Source of the DNA: Dyadobacter koreensis
Lineage (GTDB): Bacteria; Bacteroidota; Bacteroidia; Cytophagales; Spirosomataceae
NCBI RefSeq assembly: GCF_900108855.1
Contig: NZ_FNXY01000002.1
Coordinates: 548,967 to 612,966 of the forward strand
Length of the DNA stretch: 64,000 bases
Direction of reading: 5' to 3'
This document shows, piece after piece, positions 8,830 through 18,574 of the stretch. The translations under genes and the position numbers were made by a program. The stretch's first letter is position 1; each line of letters begins with the position of its first letter. Below the pieces are notes generated by a model that did not search any database, had not been told where the DNA came from, and saw only the letters and a program-made list of their open reading frames with translations.

Positions 8830-9489
8830 CTATTTTGTTAATCCAGGTCCTTTTTTCTTTTTTATCTCCACATTAGACGTAATATCCGCTTTTGGTCTCA
8901 AAACATGTACATCCAGAACTGCCTTTGGCCGGGCGAGATATTCCCGTATCAAAGTCCTGACAGAGTAACCGTCCGGGACGTCCTGAGCGGCAAACGAAAT
9001 TGCATTAATTCCCTCATTATGCGCAATGTACAACGCTCTCGCATTGTGGAAGTTTTGTGAAATAACGGTGAAATTATCCTGATTAAAAACCTGCTTGCAC
9101 CGCACTACCGAATCAAAAGTCCTGAATCCGGCATAATCCAGCGTCATCACATTTTCAGGTATTCCCAGATTTAACAACGCCCGCTGCATATCCAGAGGCT
9201 CGTTGTAATACTCTGAGTCATTATTTCCGCTTAGTATAATGTACTTGATTTTCCCTTCTTTAAATAGCCTCGCTGTCGCTTCCATGCGGTATTTGAAAAA
9301 AAGATTTTCTTTTCCTCTTTCGGTATTCCGACTTGTTCCCAGAACCAGTGCGACATCATTCGAAGGGAGATTTTTTATTGAGAAATAGTTATACTGTTTG
9401 GTGCAGTATACCACCCAAAAGTTGCACAGCAGGATAAAAACCAGGCTGGCAAAGAGTAGGGCAATAACTATTTTGATCAATTTTTTCAC
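8830..9489 (-). CDS. SanA/YdcF-type envelope protein (DUF218)
   Basis: A 219-residue protein with one N-terminal membrane segment (IVIALLFASLVFILLCNFWVV). The DUF218 core follows: VALVLGTSRN near residue 47, FKYRMEATARLFKEGKIKYIILSG, a conserved acidic-Asn pair in NDSEYYNEP, and TVISQNFHNARALYIA. The family includes SanA, ElyC and YdcF, linked to envelope integrity and vancomycin exclusion in enterobacteria; the reaction is not established. The start is GTG at 9489, supported by a full AAGGAGG Shine-Dalgarno 3 to 10 bases upstream, unusual in this phylum. It probably leads an operon with the DUF5686 gene. Confidence 0.85.
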   Translation of the reverse strand: MKKLIKIVIALLFASLVFILLCNFWVVYCTKQYNYFSIKNLPSNDVALVLGTSRNTERGKENLFFKYRMEATARLFKEGKIKYIILSGNNDSEYYNEPLDMQRALLNLGIPENVMTLDYAGFRTFDSVVRCKQVFNQDNFTVISQNFHNARALYIAHNEGINAISFAAQDVPDGYSVRTLIREYLARPKAVLDVHVLRPKADITSNVEIKKKKGPGLTK

Positions 9490-9492
9490 GTG

Positions 9493-9499
9493 CCTCCTT
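9493..9499 (-). promoter_or_regulatory. Strong Shine-Dalgarno that fixes a GTG start
   Basis: AAGGAGG on the minus strand, a few bases before the GTG at 9489. Canonical SD sequences are rare in Bacteroidota, so this one is good evidence for the start of the SanA-like protein. Confidence 0.7.
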
Positions 9500-9604
9500 A
9501 AAGTTAACCTCTAAGTTGATGTATATATTGAGGGTAATTATAAGTATAACAAATGGTTTCTGCTTTTCTATACGCGCAAACCAATATATTTTGTTGCTCG
9601 AATA

Positions 9605-9649
9605 AAGAAAAAGGTTTGAATAGAAAGTGCTGGCACTTCCTATTCAAAC
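9605..9649 (-). terminator. Terminator overlapping the topoisomerase stop codon
   Basis: GTTTGAATAGgAAGTGC and GCACTTtCTATTCAAAC (minus strand, 9649 to 9613) form a long stem, followed by CTTTTTCTTT. The stop codon TAG of the topoisomerase gene lies inside the 5' arm of the stem. Confidence 0.85.
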
Positions 9650-12411
9650 AAACCAAGTTGTGATTTTTCCGAATCCGGGTCTTTGTCCTTTTTAGGGGCC
9701 TTTTTCGGCTTTACTTCTTTTTTATTTTCTATTTCTTTTATTTCAGGAGAATCTTCTTCCGTCGAAATTTCTTCAGATTCAGTCACACCCAGAACTTCTG
9801 AATCTTCGCCTTCGGATTCTGTACTCTGATCTTCGGCTTCGTTTTGATCTTCATTTTCGTCCGCGGACTCGTCAATTTCCTCAAATTTTGCCTCCCCGAT
9901 CGGTTCCGGTTCGGCCAAAGGTTCAAGCCAGCGGATTTCTTTATATTTATCGATTGACAATTTATAACCCATCGCTTTCCAGCCGCGAATATCAATCAGA
10001 TCCTCTACGACAAATTCTTCGTGCAGCTGATCCCTCTTTTCATTTTTAGCGTGAACAATTTCAAAGCGCGGGCGTTTGTCGGTCGAAGCCAGTATCAATT
10101 TACTATTTTTTGCGTCACTGATGAAGACAAATTTCTTATCGAGTGAAGAAGTTTCTATAGTAAAGCGTTTTATAAAATGCTGCTTTTGTCCACCATCATA
10201 ATATAAAGCGGTAATCGGAAGCTTTGTGTCAAATTTCCTGACAAGCAAAACTTCATTCGAAACGTAGTGGTTGGTCAGGTCAAAATTGGTAAGCTCGTAA
10301 GAACCGTCTTTGTAGATAACCAAAATATTATCTGTCGAGCCGAAATTTCCAAGATATTCTCCTCTTTCGTCACGGTTCAATCGGCCAATAATCGGGTCAA
10401 ACCACATATCAACACCACCAAGTGTTGATCGGCCTGCCTGTTTCATTGTCAGTTTTCTAACCGTGTATTTGGTCAGAATATTACCCATTGCACTTCTGTT
10501 TTTGATCAGAAGGTCAGCAAAGTTGAAATCAAACTGTTTCACTTTTGCTTTACTTTGGGCCGTGAGATTTACTGTGATAATTTCAGCTTCGCCATTTTCA
10601 TTGGCTGTAAAATACGTAATTTTTGATTTAGGCGTACCTTGCGTCAGATCATATTCACGGTCACGCGTGACCGCTGTAACCTGGAATCTTTTGATGTAGG
10701 AAACTCCGGTTTTACCATCCACGTAAACCAGGTTATAGACTTTACGCTCGTCATTTTTAACAAAAACAGCGCAGTGAATAATGTCTTTTCCAACAAACAC
10801 CTTGTCCTGGACTTTGGTAACCAGGCATCTTCCGTCGCTTCTGAAAACGATAATATCATCAATATCCGAGCAGTCCATGACATACTCGTCTTTTTTCAAC
10901 CCATATCCAATAAATCCTTCTGCACGGTTGACATAAAGTTTTTGGTTATTCGCCGCAACGATGTTTGCAGAAATTTGATTGAAAGCTCTGATTTCAGTTC
11001 TTCGTTCCCTTCCTTTGCCGTATTTCTTTAAAAGATCTCTGAAATAGTCGATTGCAAAACGGGTAATGTTGGCAAGGTTGTCTTCAGTTTCAGAAAGTTC
11101 ATCCTGCCATTTGCGCATCAATTCGTCAGCTTTATATCCATCATATTTGGATATACGTTTGATGCGGATTTCCGTCAGTTCAATAATATCATCGTCTGTG
11201 ATCGCTCTGTAAAACTGTGGTTTATAAGGTTCAAGACCCTTGTCAATCGTCCTGATTACAGCTTCAAAAGTTTCGCACTCTTCAATATCCCGGTAAATAC
11301 GGTTTTCAATAAATATTTTTTCCAGCGAACCGTACAGGATTTTTTCAAGAAGGGCCAGCCTTCTGATTTCCAGCTCGCGTTTCAATAAATGAACAGTCTG
11401 CTGGGTGTTGTATCTCAATATGTCGGTTACACCAACAAAATGAGGTTTATCTTCAATGATTACGCACGCATTCGGGGAAATGGAAACTTCACATTCCGTG
11501 AATGCGTAAAGTGCATCGATAGTAATATCAGGAGAAACTCCGGGAGCAAGATGAACCTGTATTTCGACATCCGCAGCCGTGTTGTCGACTACTTTTTTTA
11601 TTTTTATTTTTCCCCCATCATTTGCTTTGATGATCGAATCGATAAGTGACGAAGTGGTTGTTCCAAATGGAATGTCCCTGATCACCAGCATTTTCTTGTC
11701 TTCTTCCTCAATTCTTGCTCGTACACGAACCTTCCCGCTACGGTGACCATCGCCATAATTCGATACGTCAACTTGTCCGCCCGTAAGGAAATCCGGGTAA
11801 ATCGTAACTTCCTTTCCCTGCAAAATGTTGATCGAAGCTTCAATCAGTTCACAGAAATTATGCGGTAATATTTTAGTGGAAAGACCAACCGCGATACCTT
11901 CAACGCCTAATGATAACAAAAGAGGGAATTTGACCGGCAAAGTTACCGGCTCGCGCTTCCGTCCATCGTAAGATAGCTGCCATTCAGTTGTATCACTATT
12001 GAAAACAATTTCCTTGGAAAATCTGGAAAGACGGACTTCAATATATCGGGCAGCTGCTGCGCGGTCGCCCGTACGCAAATCGCCCCAGTTTCCCTGTGTA
12101 TCAAAAAGAAGTTCTTTCTGGCCAAGGTTTACAATCGCATCGTTGATTGAAGCATCTCCGTGCGGGTGATACTGCATCGTTGAACCGATTACGTTTGCAA
12201 CTTTGTTGAAACGGCCGTCATCCATCTCATTCAGCGCGTGCATGATTCTGCGCTGAACAGGTTTTAAACCGTCTTCAATGGCTGGGACAGCCCGTTCCAG
12301 AATTACATAGGAGGCATAATCAAGAAACCAACTTTCGTAAAGGCCCGAGACGGGTAATTGACTGTGTAATTCGCTATCTTCTACGTTAGGCGTAGCTCCG
12401 TTTTCGTCCAT
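9640..12411 (-). CDS. parC: Topoisomerase IV / gyrase subunit A (ParC-type)
   Basis: A 923-residue type IIA topoisomerase A subunit. The N-terminal domain has SYVILERAVPAIEDGLKPVQRR, YHPHGDASINDAIV (the quinolone-resistance region) and RAAAARYIEVRL with the catalytic Tyr. A beta-pinwheel C-terminal domain follows. No GyrA box (QRRGGKG) is visible; the nearest is KQAGRSTLGGVDMW, so a ParC role (decatenation) is favoured over gyrase. After about residue 830 comes an unusual low-complexity tail, first acidic (many E, D, S) then lysine-rich, ending SQLGLFE. That end resembles the sliding-clamp-binding pentapeptide QL(S/D)LF. The partner ParE gene is not in the window. Confidence 0.92.
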   Translation of the reverse strand: MDENGATPNVEDSELHSQLPVSGLYESWFLDYASYVILERAVPAIEDGLKPVQRRIMHALNEMDDGRFNKVANVIGSTMQYHPHGDASINDAIVNLGQKELLFDTQGNWGDLRTGDRAAAARYIEVRLSRFSKEIVFNSDTTEWQLSYDGRKREPVTLPVKFPLLLSLGVEGIAVGLSTKILPHNFCELIEASINILQGKEVTIYPDFLTGGQVDVSNYGDGHRSGKVRVRARIEEEDKKMLVIRDIPFGTTTSSLIDSIIKANDGGKIKIKKVVDNTAADVEIQVHLAPGVSPDITIDALYAFTECEVSISPNACVIIEDKPHFVGVTDILRYNTQQTVHLLKRELEIRRLALLEKILYGSLEKIFIENRIYRDIEECETFEAVIRTIDKGLEPYKPQFYRAITDDDIIELTEIRIKRISKYDGYKADELMRKWQDELSETEDNLANITRFAIDYFRDLLKKYGKGRERRTEIRAFNQISANIVAANNQKLYVNRAEGFIGYGLKKDEYVMDCSDIDDIIVFRSDGRCLVTKVQDKVFVGKDIIHCAVFVKNDERKVYNLVYVDGKTGVSYIKRFQVTAVTRDREYDLTQGTPKSKITYFTANENGEAEIITVNLTAQSKAKVKQFDFNFADLLIKNRSAMGNILTKYTVRKLTMKQAGRSTLGGVDMWFDPIIGRLNRDERGEYLGNFGSTDNILVIYKDGSYELTNFDLTNHYVSNEVLLVRKFDTKLPITALYYDGGQKQHFIKRFTIETSSLDKKFVFISDAKNSKLILASTDKRPRFEIVHAKNEKRDQLHEEFVVEDLIDIRGWKAMGYKLSIDKYKEIRWLEPLAEPEPIGEAKFEEIDESADENEDQNEAEDQSTESEGEDSEVLGVTESEEISTEEDSPEIKEIENKKEVKPKKAPKKDKDPDSEKSQLGLFE

Positions 12412-12587
12412 AAATTGAGGCGGAAACTAAGGGTTTAAATGCTGTAAAACTTTTATAAAATCATGCGCTTATCGGTTGTCCGTACATGGATAATCGATTT
12501 TTGAAGGATTAAAATGCACGAAGATCGCCGGGAGGCAAAGATTAAAATACTCGCTAATATACGAAAAAAAGAGATTGTTTCCCAGTT

Positions 12588-13232
12588 TCAGACATCGGAA
12601 TCTACCGCTTTGAGCACGGTGAGCAGTTCGCTTATCATCATCGCTGTGGCTCCCCAGATTTTGTATCCGTTCACTTCATAATGTGGGGCGGTGATCTGTA
12701 CTCCGCGTACCTGAATATCGCTGGACCCAATAATGGAAATGTCTGAAATGTGTTTCAGTTTTATCTCAAAAATATCCTCCACTTCCCGCGGATCAGGAAA
12801 AAAATCAGGACGGTAGGGCATAGCGGCGACTACCGGTAATACGTAAAAATTGCTTGGCGGAATAAATAATTCCGTCAAAATTCCTAAAATTTTTACATCA
12901 TTTAAACGCAATCCGATTTCCTCCTGCGCCTCGCGAAGTGCAGTTCTTATCAAATTCTCATCTGTTTTCTCATAACGTCCGCCTGGAAAAGCGACTTGTC
13001 CGGAATGCACGCCGTCGTAAGCCGGACGAAGAATTAGCGGGAAATAAATTTCGCCTTTGTAAGGATAAAAAAGAATGAGCACGGCACTCTTCCGGGTTCG
13101 TTCATTGGGTTTTACTGTAAGCCTTAACTTTGAAGTAGACTGCATGAACTGATGAGCGGACTCACCTGGAAGTGGATCTTTTAATTTTTTAAGCAATTCA
13201 TTCGTAAAAAACGAGAAAGATCCCTGAGCCAT
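12588..13232 (-). CDS. NUDIX hydrolase, CoA pyrophosphatase-like (NudL family)
   Basis: A 214-residue NUDIX protein. The UPF0035/NudL extension is visible as RPAYDGVHSGQVAFPGG at residues 69-85, running directly into the NUDIX box (G85, E92, then REAQEEIGL at 100-108, holding the metal-binding Glu residues). NudL and Pcd1p-type enzymes split CoA and its derivatives into phosphopantetheine and 3',5'-ADP. Length and domain order are normal. It lies between parC and a flavoprotein gene on the same strand with gaps of about 180-190 bases on each side, so an operon is not obvious. Confidence 0.88.
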   Translation of the reverse strand: MAQGSFSFFTNELLKKLKDPLPGESAHQFMQSTSKLRLTVKPNERTRKSAVLILFYPYKGEIYFPLILRPAYDGVHSGQVAFPGGRYEKTDENLIRTALREAQEEIGLRLNDVKILGILTELFIPPSNFYVLPVVAAMPYRPDFFPDPREVEDIFEIKLKHISDISIIGSSDIQVRGVQITAPHYEVNGYKIWGATAMMISELLTVLKAVDSDV

Positions 13233-13423
13233 AGAGGCGATTAAATAATTTAATTTGGTATCAATTAATACTTAACAGTAAAAACCAGCTTAGAGTTTCA
13301 CGGAAAATAAAGAGTTCCACGAAGTAAGCCAACAAGTTAATGTCGGTTACTTTTTAGCTTTCTGATGGTTTTTCTGAGTTTAACAATGTTACTAAATATT
13401 TTTTTGTAAGACAAGTGATCGGT

Positions 13424-15001
13424 TTAAACTGACGCATATAAGCCAACAAGTTGTTCTGCACAACGCTGACCATCCATTGCGGCAGACATTATCCCGCCTG
13501 CATATCCAGCACCTTCGCCACATGGGAAAAGCCCTTTTACAAAAGGGTGTTCACAGGTTTCGCGTTCTCTTGGAATACGGACAGGTGAAGAAGTGCGACT
13601 TTCGACGCCGATCAACTGTGCATCTCCGGATAAGTACCCTTTCATTTTTCTGCCAAAATCAAACAGCGCATCACGCAGCGGAAAAGCCATATTTGGCGGA
13701 AGCACTTCGTACATATCAACCGGCGTAATTCCGGGCTGATAAGAAGTTTCGCGAAGCTGACCAGACATTTTTTTGTTAACGAAATCCGTAGCCAACTGCG
13801 CAGGAGCGGTTTGTGTCGCTCCGGCAAAATTGCAGGCAGCCTGTTCAATTTCTTTTTGAAATTGTAGGCCTGCCAAAGCACCGAACTCACGATAAGGTTC
13901 AATATCAACGTCTTCCACAGAAACGACAATGCCAGAATTAGCGAACGGTGAATCTCGCCTTGAAGGAGACATTCCGTTTACGACAACCTCACCAGAAGCC
14001 GTAGCCGCCGGGACAATAAAGCCTCCGGGACACATGCAAAACGAGAAAACTCCCCGCTGAACTCCCTGATACCGGGTTTGGGTTACGAGGCTATATGAGG
14101 CAGCAGGAAGATAGGGGCCACGATCAGTTTCGCAGTGATATTGAATTTTATCGATCACATTTTGAGGATGTTCGATGCGAACCCCCATAGCAAAAGATTT
14201 GCTTTCGATGAGAATTTTCCGGTTGTCCAGTAGTTCATAAATATCCCTTGCTGAATGCCCCGTTGCAAGAATGACACCAATGCCAGTATGCTCGGTATTA
14301 TTATCTGTAACAACACCTTTCAATTTATTCCCGTCCAGAATCAGATCAGTAACTTTGGTGTCAAAGTGAATTTCGCCACCTGCTTCCAGAATGCTTTTTC
14401 GCATTTCGGCGACAACCATTGGCAATTTATTGGTACCGATATGCGGATGTGTATCGATCAGGATTTGCTCATTCGCGCCATGGCCGACAAATATTTCGAG
14501 AACTCTGCGGATATCCCCTCGTTTGTTGGAGCGGGTATATAGCTTTCCATCCGAATATGTTCCCGCGCCTCCTTCACCAAAACAATAATTAGATTCCGGA
14601 TTGACAATATGTTCTTTATTAATCGCTGCCAGGTCGCGTCGTCTGGTGCGTACATCTTTCCCACGTTCGAAAAGAATTGGTTTTATTCCTAATTCGATTA
14701 AACGGAGAGCGGCAAACATTCCGGCGGGCCCGCAGCCAACAATCAGCGCTTTCGGCCGATTCGTAACATCAGGATAGTGTAGCGGTGTTTGAATAAGTGA
14801 CGGAGGTAGTTCGTTCAGATAAACCTCTGCCTGTACATTAACTTTTACCTGTCTGCTCCTGGCATCAATAGATTGCCTGGTTTTTCTGATAAATGGCTTA
14901 TCATCAGATCGTAAACGAAGTTTTTTATTAATAAACTGACGAAAAGCATCATCGTCCAGAGCGATCTCTGGTGAGAGTGTAAGTTGAAGTGTTTGTTGCA
15001 T
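13424..15001 (-). CDS. FAD/NAD(P)-dependent oxidoreductase (large uncharacterised dehydrogenase family)
   Basis: A 525-residue flavoprotein. An N-terminal domain of about 80 residues precedes a Rossmann FAD site, ALIVGCGPAGMFAALRL, near residues 85-101. Further features are FGEGGAGTYSDGKL, the second nucleotide-site strand GVILATGHSARDIYELL, and a C-terminal FAD closure, LFPCGEGAGYAGGIMSAAMDGQ. This is the conserved family often labelled FAD-dependent dehydrogenase, of unknown substrate. The start codon is ATG at 15001. A TAACTTTG element 32 bases upstream matches the Bacteroidota -7 box. It is a single gene with no informative neighbours. Confidence 0.85.
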   Translation of the reverse strand: MQQTLQLTLSPEIALDDDAFRQFINKKLRLRSDDKPFIRKTRQSIDARSRQVKVNVQAEVYLNELPPSLIQTPLHYPDVTNRPKALIVGCGPAGMFAALRLIELGIKPILFERGKDVRTRRRDLAAINKEHIVNPESNYCFGEGGAGTYSDGKLYTRSNKRGDIRRVLEIFVGHGANEQILIDTHPHIGTNKLPMVVAEMRKSILEAGGEIHFDTKVTDLILDGNKLKGVVTDNNTEHTGIGVILATGHSARDIYELLDNRKILIESKSFAMGVRIEHPQNVIDKIQYHCETDRGPYLPAASYSLVTQTRYQGVQRGVFSFCMCPGGFIVPAATASGEVVVNGMSPSRRDSPFANSGIVVSVEDVDIEPYREFGALAGLQFQKEIEQAACNFAGATQTAPAQLATDFVNKKMSGQLRETSYQPGITPVDMYEVLPPNMAFPLRDALFDFGRKMKGYLSGDAQLIGVESRTSSPVRIPRERETCEHPFVKGLFPCGEGAGYAGGIMSAAMDGQRCAEQLVGLYASV

Positions 15002-15032
15002 TGATCAGAAAGGGATTTATCCTTTAATGATG

Positions 15033-15040
15033 CAAAGTTA
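15033..15040 (-). promoter_or_regulatory. -7 box (TAnnTTTG) of the flavoprotein gene
   Basis: The minus strand reads TAACTTTG, an exact fit to the Bacteroidota -7 consensus, 32 bases before the start codon. No clear -33 TTTG is seen. Confidence 0.45.
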
Positions 15041-15071
15041 ATGATTTTTTGCTTTTAGCATATTCAGATCT

Positions 15072-16475
15072 TTATTTCACCTGGTCCATTTCGTTGGCAT
15101 ATCTGGTGATATTGATTAAGGGTATTTGCGCATGGTGGGTTGTGTTCAAAACTTTTATTACTTCATTGGCAAGCACTGCCTGACCGATTGCAGTCGGGTA
15201 AATTCCGTCGGCAGAAAAGAAGTTGCCATTTGGATATGAAGGATCGATCTTGAAACCGTCTTCGGAAATATATTTTCCAGCGATAATTTTTTTATATACG
15301 GAATAAAAGTCGACAACTGCATAATTGTATTCTTTCGACCATCTTACCAGCAAATCGTTATAAAAATTTGGTCGGGCAATTTCCGTTTTCCTGATCACGT
15401 CGGAATCCATCAGATGTGGGTTTTTAAACGTTTTATTGAAAATGTTAGCCACATTAGCAGTTGGTAAAAAAAGTGATTCCGGTGTGGCAGCCATTGAATG
15501 ATCTGAATCGTCCGCTTTTACTCCAATCGCCTTTCCGCTTTTCTTCATCAACTGGTCATAATTAAACCAATGGAAATAAGGAAAGTCAATCACATCAGGA
15601 ACCGTCGCGTAAACATATTTGGTACCTTTCTCTTTTAAATAATTGTGAATATACAACTCCCATGTAAACTCACTTCCGCCATAGGGATACCCGTTCCCTC
15701 CATTTATATTAGCGGAAATAAAAACGTCGAGACCGCTTTCCACGAGTGCCAGATCTGGTCTTATTGTTTTTAAATAATCATTCAATGACTCTTTTCCGTT
15801 ACCTGCAAACCGATTGGCCAGAGAAGCATTTAATCTTTGATTCACCCATAAATAATTGACATTTGAGAAATCAGCTGGTTTTGGGTTATGCTTATAATAG
15901 TCAACATAGGCGGCTAATTCCTGTCCGGGATTTAAATGGAAAATGTTGTTTCCACTTCCTGGGATAGCAAAATTGTTAACAGCAGTTCCATTATAAGGTT
16001 TCAGATAAACAGATCCTCTTTCAGTCCATGCTGTATTATTGGTTACTTCCTGAAAAAATGGCATGGCTGATGATCTTTCTCTAACCAGATAACCAGTTCC
16101 ATTCCCGTATTCCTTATCAAAAAGGGGCTGCTTAAAGTTTGTTAAACCCATTTGTCTGGCAACCAGATTCGGGTAGGACGTGAGTTGGCCCTGACGGTAT
16201 AAGCCGCCATCGCGATATCCGGCAGCATTTGCGTCGCCGATCGCAATCATAAATGGTTCAGAAGAGCCCGTGATTTCCAAATCGCCCAGATTTACAGAAC
16301 CTGCCGCAGGGGCCCAGGCAAAAGAGGGGTCTGCCTTGACAGGTATCAAAATTTCGCCAGCTTTTAAAGGATTGTCAATATTGGTATATGGAGAAAGAGA
16401 ATCGGTATTTTTATTACAAGACAAGAAGAAAATTGGGGCAACGAGCAAAATAAAGAAAGTGTAATTTTTTTTCAT
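15072..16475 (-). CDS. SGNH/GDSL-like lipoprotein, apparently catalytically degenerate
   Basis: A 467-residue protein with a lipoprotein signal (FFILLVAPIFFLSC, lipobox Cys at residue 20). The fold family is recognised from the GYRDGGLYRQGQ block following IAIGDANAAG, and from the C-terminal SADGIYPTAIGQAVLANEVI. In active relatives these blocks read G-(D/N)-S and DG(I/V)HP, carrying the nucleophilic Ser and the catalytic His. Here they are GDA and DGIYP, so both residues are replaced. It may be a binding protein or use another chemistry. It stands alone between the flavoprotein gene and a divergent GH9 gene. Confidence 0.75.
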   Translation of the reverse strand: MKKNYTFFILLVAPIFFLSCNKNTDSLSPYTNIDNPLKAGEILIPVKADPSFAWAPAAGSVNLGDLEITGSSEPFMIAIGDANAAGYRDGGLYRQGQLTSYPNLVARQMGLTNFKQPLFDKEYGNGTGYLVRERSSAMPFFQEVTNNTAWTERGSVYLKPYNGTAVNNFAIPGSGNNIFHLNPGQELAAYVDYYKHNPKPADFSNVNYLWVNQRLNASLANRFAGNGKESLNDYLKTIRPDLALVESGLDVFISANINGGNGYPYGGSEFTWELYIHNYLKEKGTKYVYATVPDVIDFPYFHWFNYDQLMKKSGKAIGVKADDSDHSMAATPESLFLPTANVANIFNKTFKNPHLMDSDVIRKTEIARPNFYNDLLVRWSKEYNYAVVDFYSVYKKIIAGKYISEDGFKIDPSYPNGNFFSADGIYPTAIGQAVLANEVIKVLNTTHHAQIPLINITRYANEMDQVK

Positions 16476-16670
16476 GGCATGTCAGGTTTACGTGAGTAGC
16501 TAATAAGTATAATAAAGGTTTATAAAAACTCAAAATTTATATTCAGTTTATTTGTCAATTTTAATTTTTAAGTAGCTAAAAGTCAACTGAAAGTAAATTT
16601 TGATTTCAACCTTTTTGATCACCGAATTTTGTCCCAATATTGCGATTTCAAAAATCCTAAATCTTAACAT

Positions 16671-18497
16671 ATGCCTCTTTCAAAAAGAATCTTGCTATTG
16701 CTCGTTTTCTTTCCTGTTCTGCTTAGCGCACAGCATACCAAAGTACTGACGAATCACATTGGATATGAAAATTCTCAGATTAAACGAGCAATTATTATTA
16801 GTGAGAAAAAGATCGAAATTCCATTATTCAAATTAATTGATTCAGAAACTGGAAAAGTTGTTTTTTCCGGGAAACCCGTTTTCAGTGGCCCGGTCAGGAA
16901 ATGGAAAAACTGGCTTTTCTGGACGATCGATTTTAGTACATTTAATGAAAACGGTTCTTATATTATTCATGTTGCAATCGGTGGGCGAACAATTGCTTCT
17001 TATCCATTTATGATCGGAAAAAATGTTCTCGAACAATCGACACTTTCCAATGTGATATACTATTTCAAAGGTCAGCGGAGTTCCGGATTATTGGATGCGG
17101 CCGATCATCATCTAGTATTATCGGGTCAGACGAAAGATACTATTGACGCCCATGGTGGCTGGTATGACGCTTCTGGTGACTATGGGAAACACTTATCACA
17201 TCTTACTTTTTCCTCTTATTTCAATCCGCAGCAAATTTCTTTGACTGCGTGGAGTTTATTTAAAACTTATTCTTTGTTGACAAAAAAGAAAGGAACTGAT
17301 TTTCGTCAGTATAACCGGCGACTTTTAGATGAGGCCATGTATGGTGCAGACTATCTTGTCCGCATGCAGGCAAAAAACGGTTCGTTTTACAGGTCTGTTT
17401 CAGCGCCCGGACCAGGAAAATTAGCGAAAGACCGTGTGATCCGGGCCGAAGACCAGAGCTATCGGATCAAACAAAATAAGGATCAGTCCTTCAATGACAG
17501 CGATAAATCGGACAGCTGGAAAAGTTATCAGGTAAGCTATCGGTCGGGTGGGGGTGTCAGTATAGCGGCTCTTGCTATGGCGGCGGCTCACGATACTTCT
17601 GGCGAGTTTTCAAATAAAGAATATCTTGTTGCGGCAGAAAGGGCATTCGATTTTCTGGAAAAAAATAACGTTCAGATGACCAACGACGGCAAAGAGAATA
17701 TCGTTGACGATTACTGCGCGTTAAGTGCTGCCACTGAATTGTTAAAGGCAACAGGTAAAGATGTATATACCAAAGCAGCGGCCAAAAGGGCTGATCAGCT
17801 TTTGGCCCGATTGGTTTCGGGAAATAATCAAACCGATTATTGGCGTGCAGATGACAAAGATCGTCCATTTTTTCATCCTTCTGATGCAGGTTTGCCGATT
17901 GTTAGCCTGACTTATTATTATCCATTTGCAACGGAACAAGTGAAAAGCCGAATCAGGGAAGCAATTAAAAAGTCTCTGGTTCATGAACTGAATATTACCA
18001 AGGAAGTTAATAATCCGTTTGGGTACAGCAGGCAGTTTGTGCAGGATACTCTTGGAAATCGTAAAACGACTTTTTTCTTTCCACATGGCAGCGATGCATC
18101 ACCATGGTGGCAGGGAGAAAATGCGCGAATTGCATCGATGGCAGCCGCAGCCCGACTTGCCGCACCGCTTTTTAGCGAAGATAAAGTCTTTGAAGAAAAA
18201 CTGGAAAACTTTGCGCTTAATCAGCTTAACTGGATTTTGGGATTAAATCCCTATGACGCCAGTATGCTTCATGGTTCGGGACATAATAATCCTGCTTATG
18301 GTTTTTTCGGAACTTTTGAATATACCAATGCGCCCGGGGGAATTGCAAATGGAATTACATCCGGACTTGAAAATGAGGAAGATATAGATTTTAACCTGTC
18401 TTATGCAAAAACGGGAAAAGACAACGATTGGCGCTGGGCAGAACAGTGGCTTCCGCATGCTGCATGGTATCTGCTGGCGATTTCAGCTCGGAAGTAA
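16671..18497 (+). CDS. Glycoside hydrolase family 9 (endoglucanase-like)
   Basis: A 608-residue secreted enzyme with a signal peptide (RILLLLVFFPVLLSAQ). An N-terminal Ig-like CelD_N domain (TNHIGYENSQIKRAIII, residues about 26-115) precedes an (alpha/alpha)6 GH9 domain. The catalytic Asp region is DAHGGWYDASGDYGKHLSH near residues 160-178, and the distal sites are LNPYDASMLHGSGHNNP and WRWAEQWLPHAAWY, which carries the expected proton-donor Glu. GH9 enzymes hydrolyse beta-1,4-glucans or related oligosaccharides; the subgroup with this Ig domain is common in Bacteroidota. The true substrate is unknown. A perfect hairpin terminator follows at once. Confidence 0.9.
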   Translation: MPLSKRILLLLVFFPVLLSAQHTKVLTNHIGYENSQIKRAIIISEKKIEIPLFKLIDSETGKVVFSGKPVFSGPVRKWKNWLFWTIDFSTFNENGSYIIHVAIGGRTIASYPFMIGKNVLEQSTLSNVIYYFKGQRSSGLLDAADHHLVLSGQTKDTIDAHGGWYDASGDYGKHLSHLTFSSYFNPQQISLTAWSLFKTYSLLTKKKGTDFRQYNRRLLDEAMYGADYLVRMQAKNGSFYRSVSAPGPGKLAKDRVIRAEDQSYRIKQNKDQSFNDSDKSDSWKSYQVSYRSGGGVSIAALAMAAAHDTSGEFSNKEYLVAAERAFDFLEKNNVQMTNDGKENIVDDYCALSAATELLKATGKDVYTKAAAKRADQLLARLVSGNNQTDYWRADDKDRPFFHPSDAGLPIVSLTYYYPFATEQVKSRIREAIKKSLVHELNITKEVNNPFGYSRQFVQDTLGNRKTTFFFPHGSDASPWWQGENARIASMAAAARLAAPLFSEDKVFEEKLENFALNQLNWILGLNPYDASMLHGSGHNNPAYGFFGTFEYTNAPGGIANGITSGLENEEDIDFNLSYAKTGKDNDWRWAEQWLPHAAWYLLAISARK

Positions 18498-18521
18498 ACC
18501 GAGCTTATGGTAATTTAATCG

Positions 18522-18568
18522 TTAACCTGACTTTATGGTATATATCCTGTAAGTCAGGTTAAACTTTT
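18522..18568 (+). terminator. Terminator between GH9 and the TIM-barrel gene
   Basis: TTAACCTGACTT (18522-18533) and AAGTCAGGTTAA (18551-18562) form a perfect 12-pair stem with a 17-base loop, followed by CTTTTT. It ends only about 7 bases before the next start codon, which leaves no room for a separate promoter after it. Confidence 0.8.
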
Positions 18569-18574
18569 TAAGTC

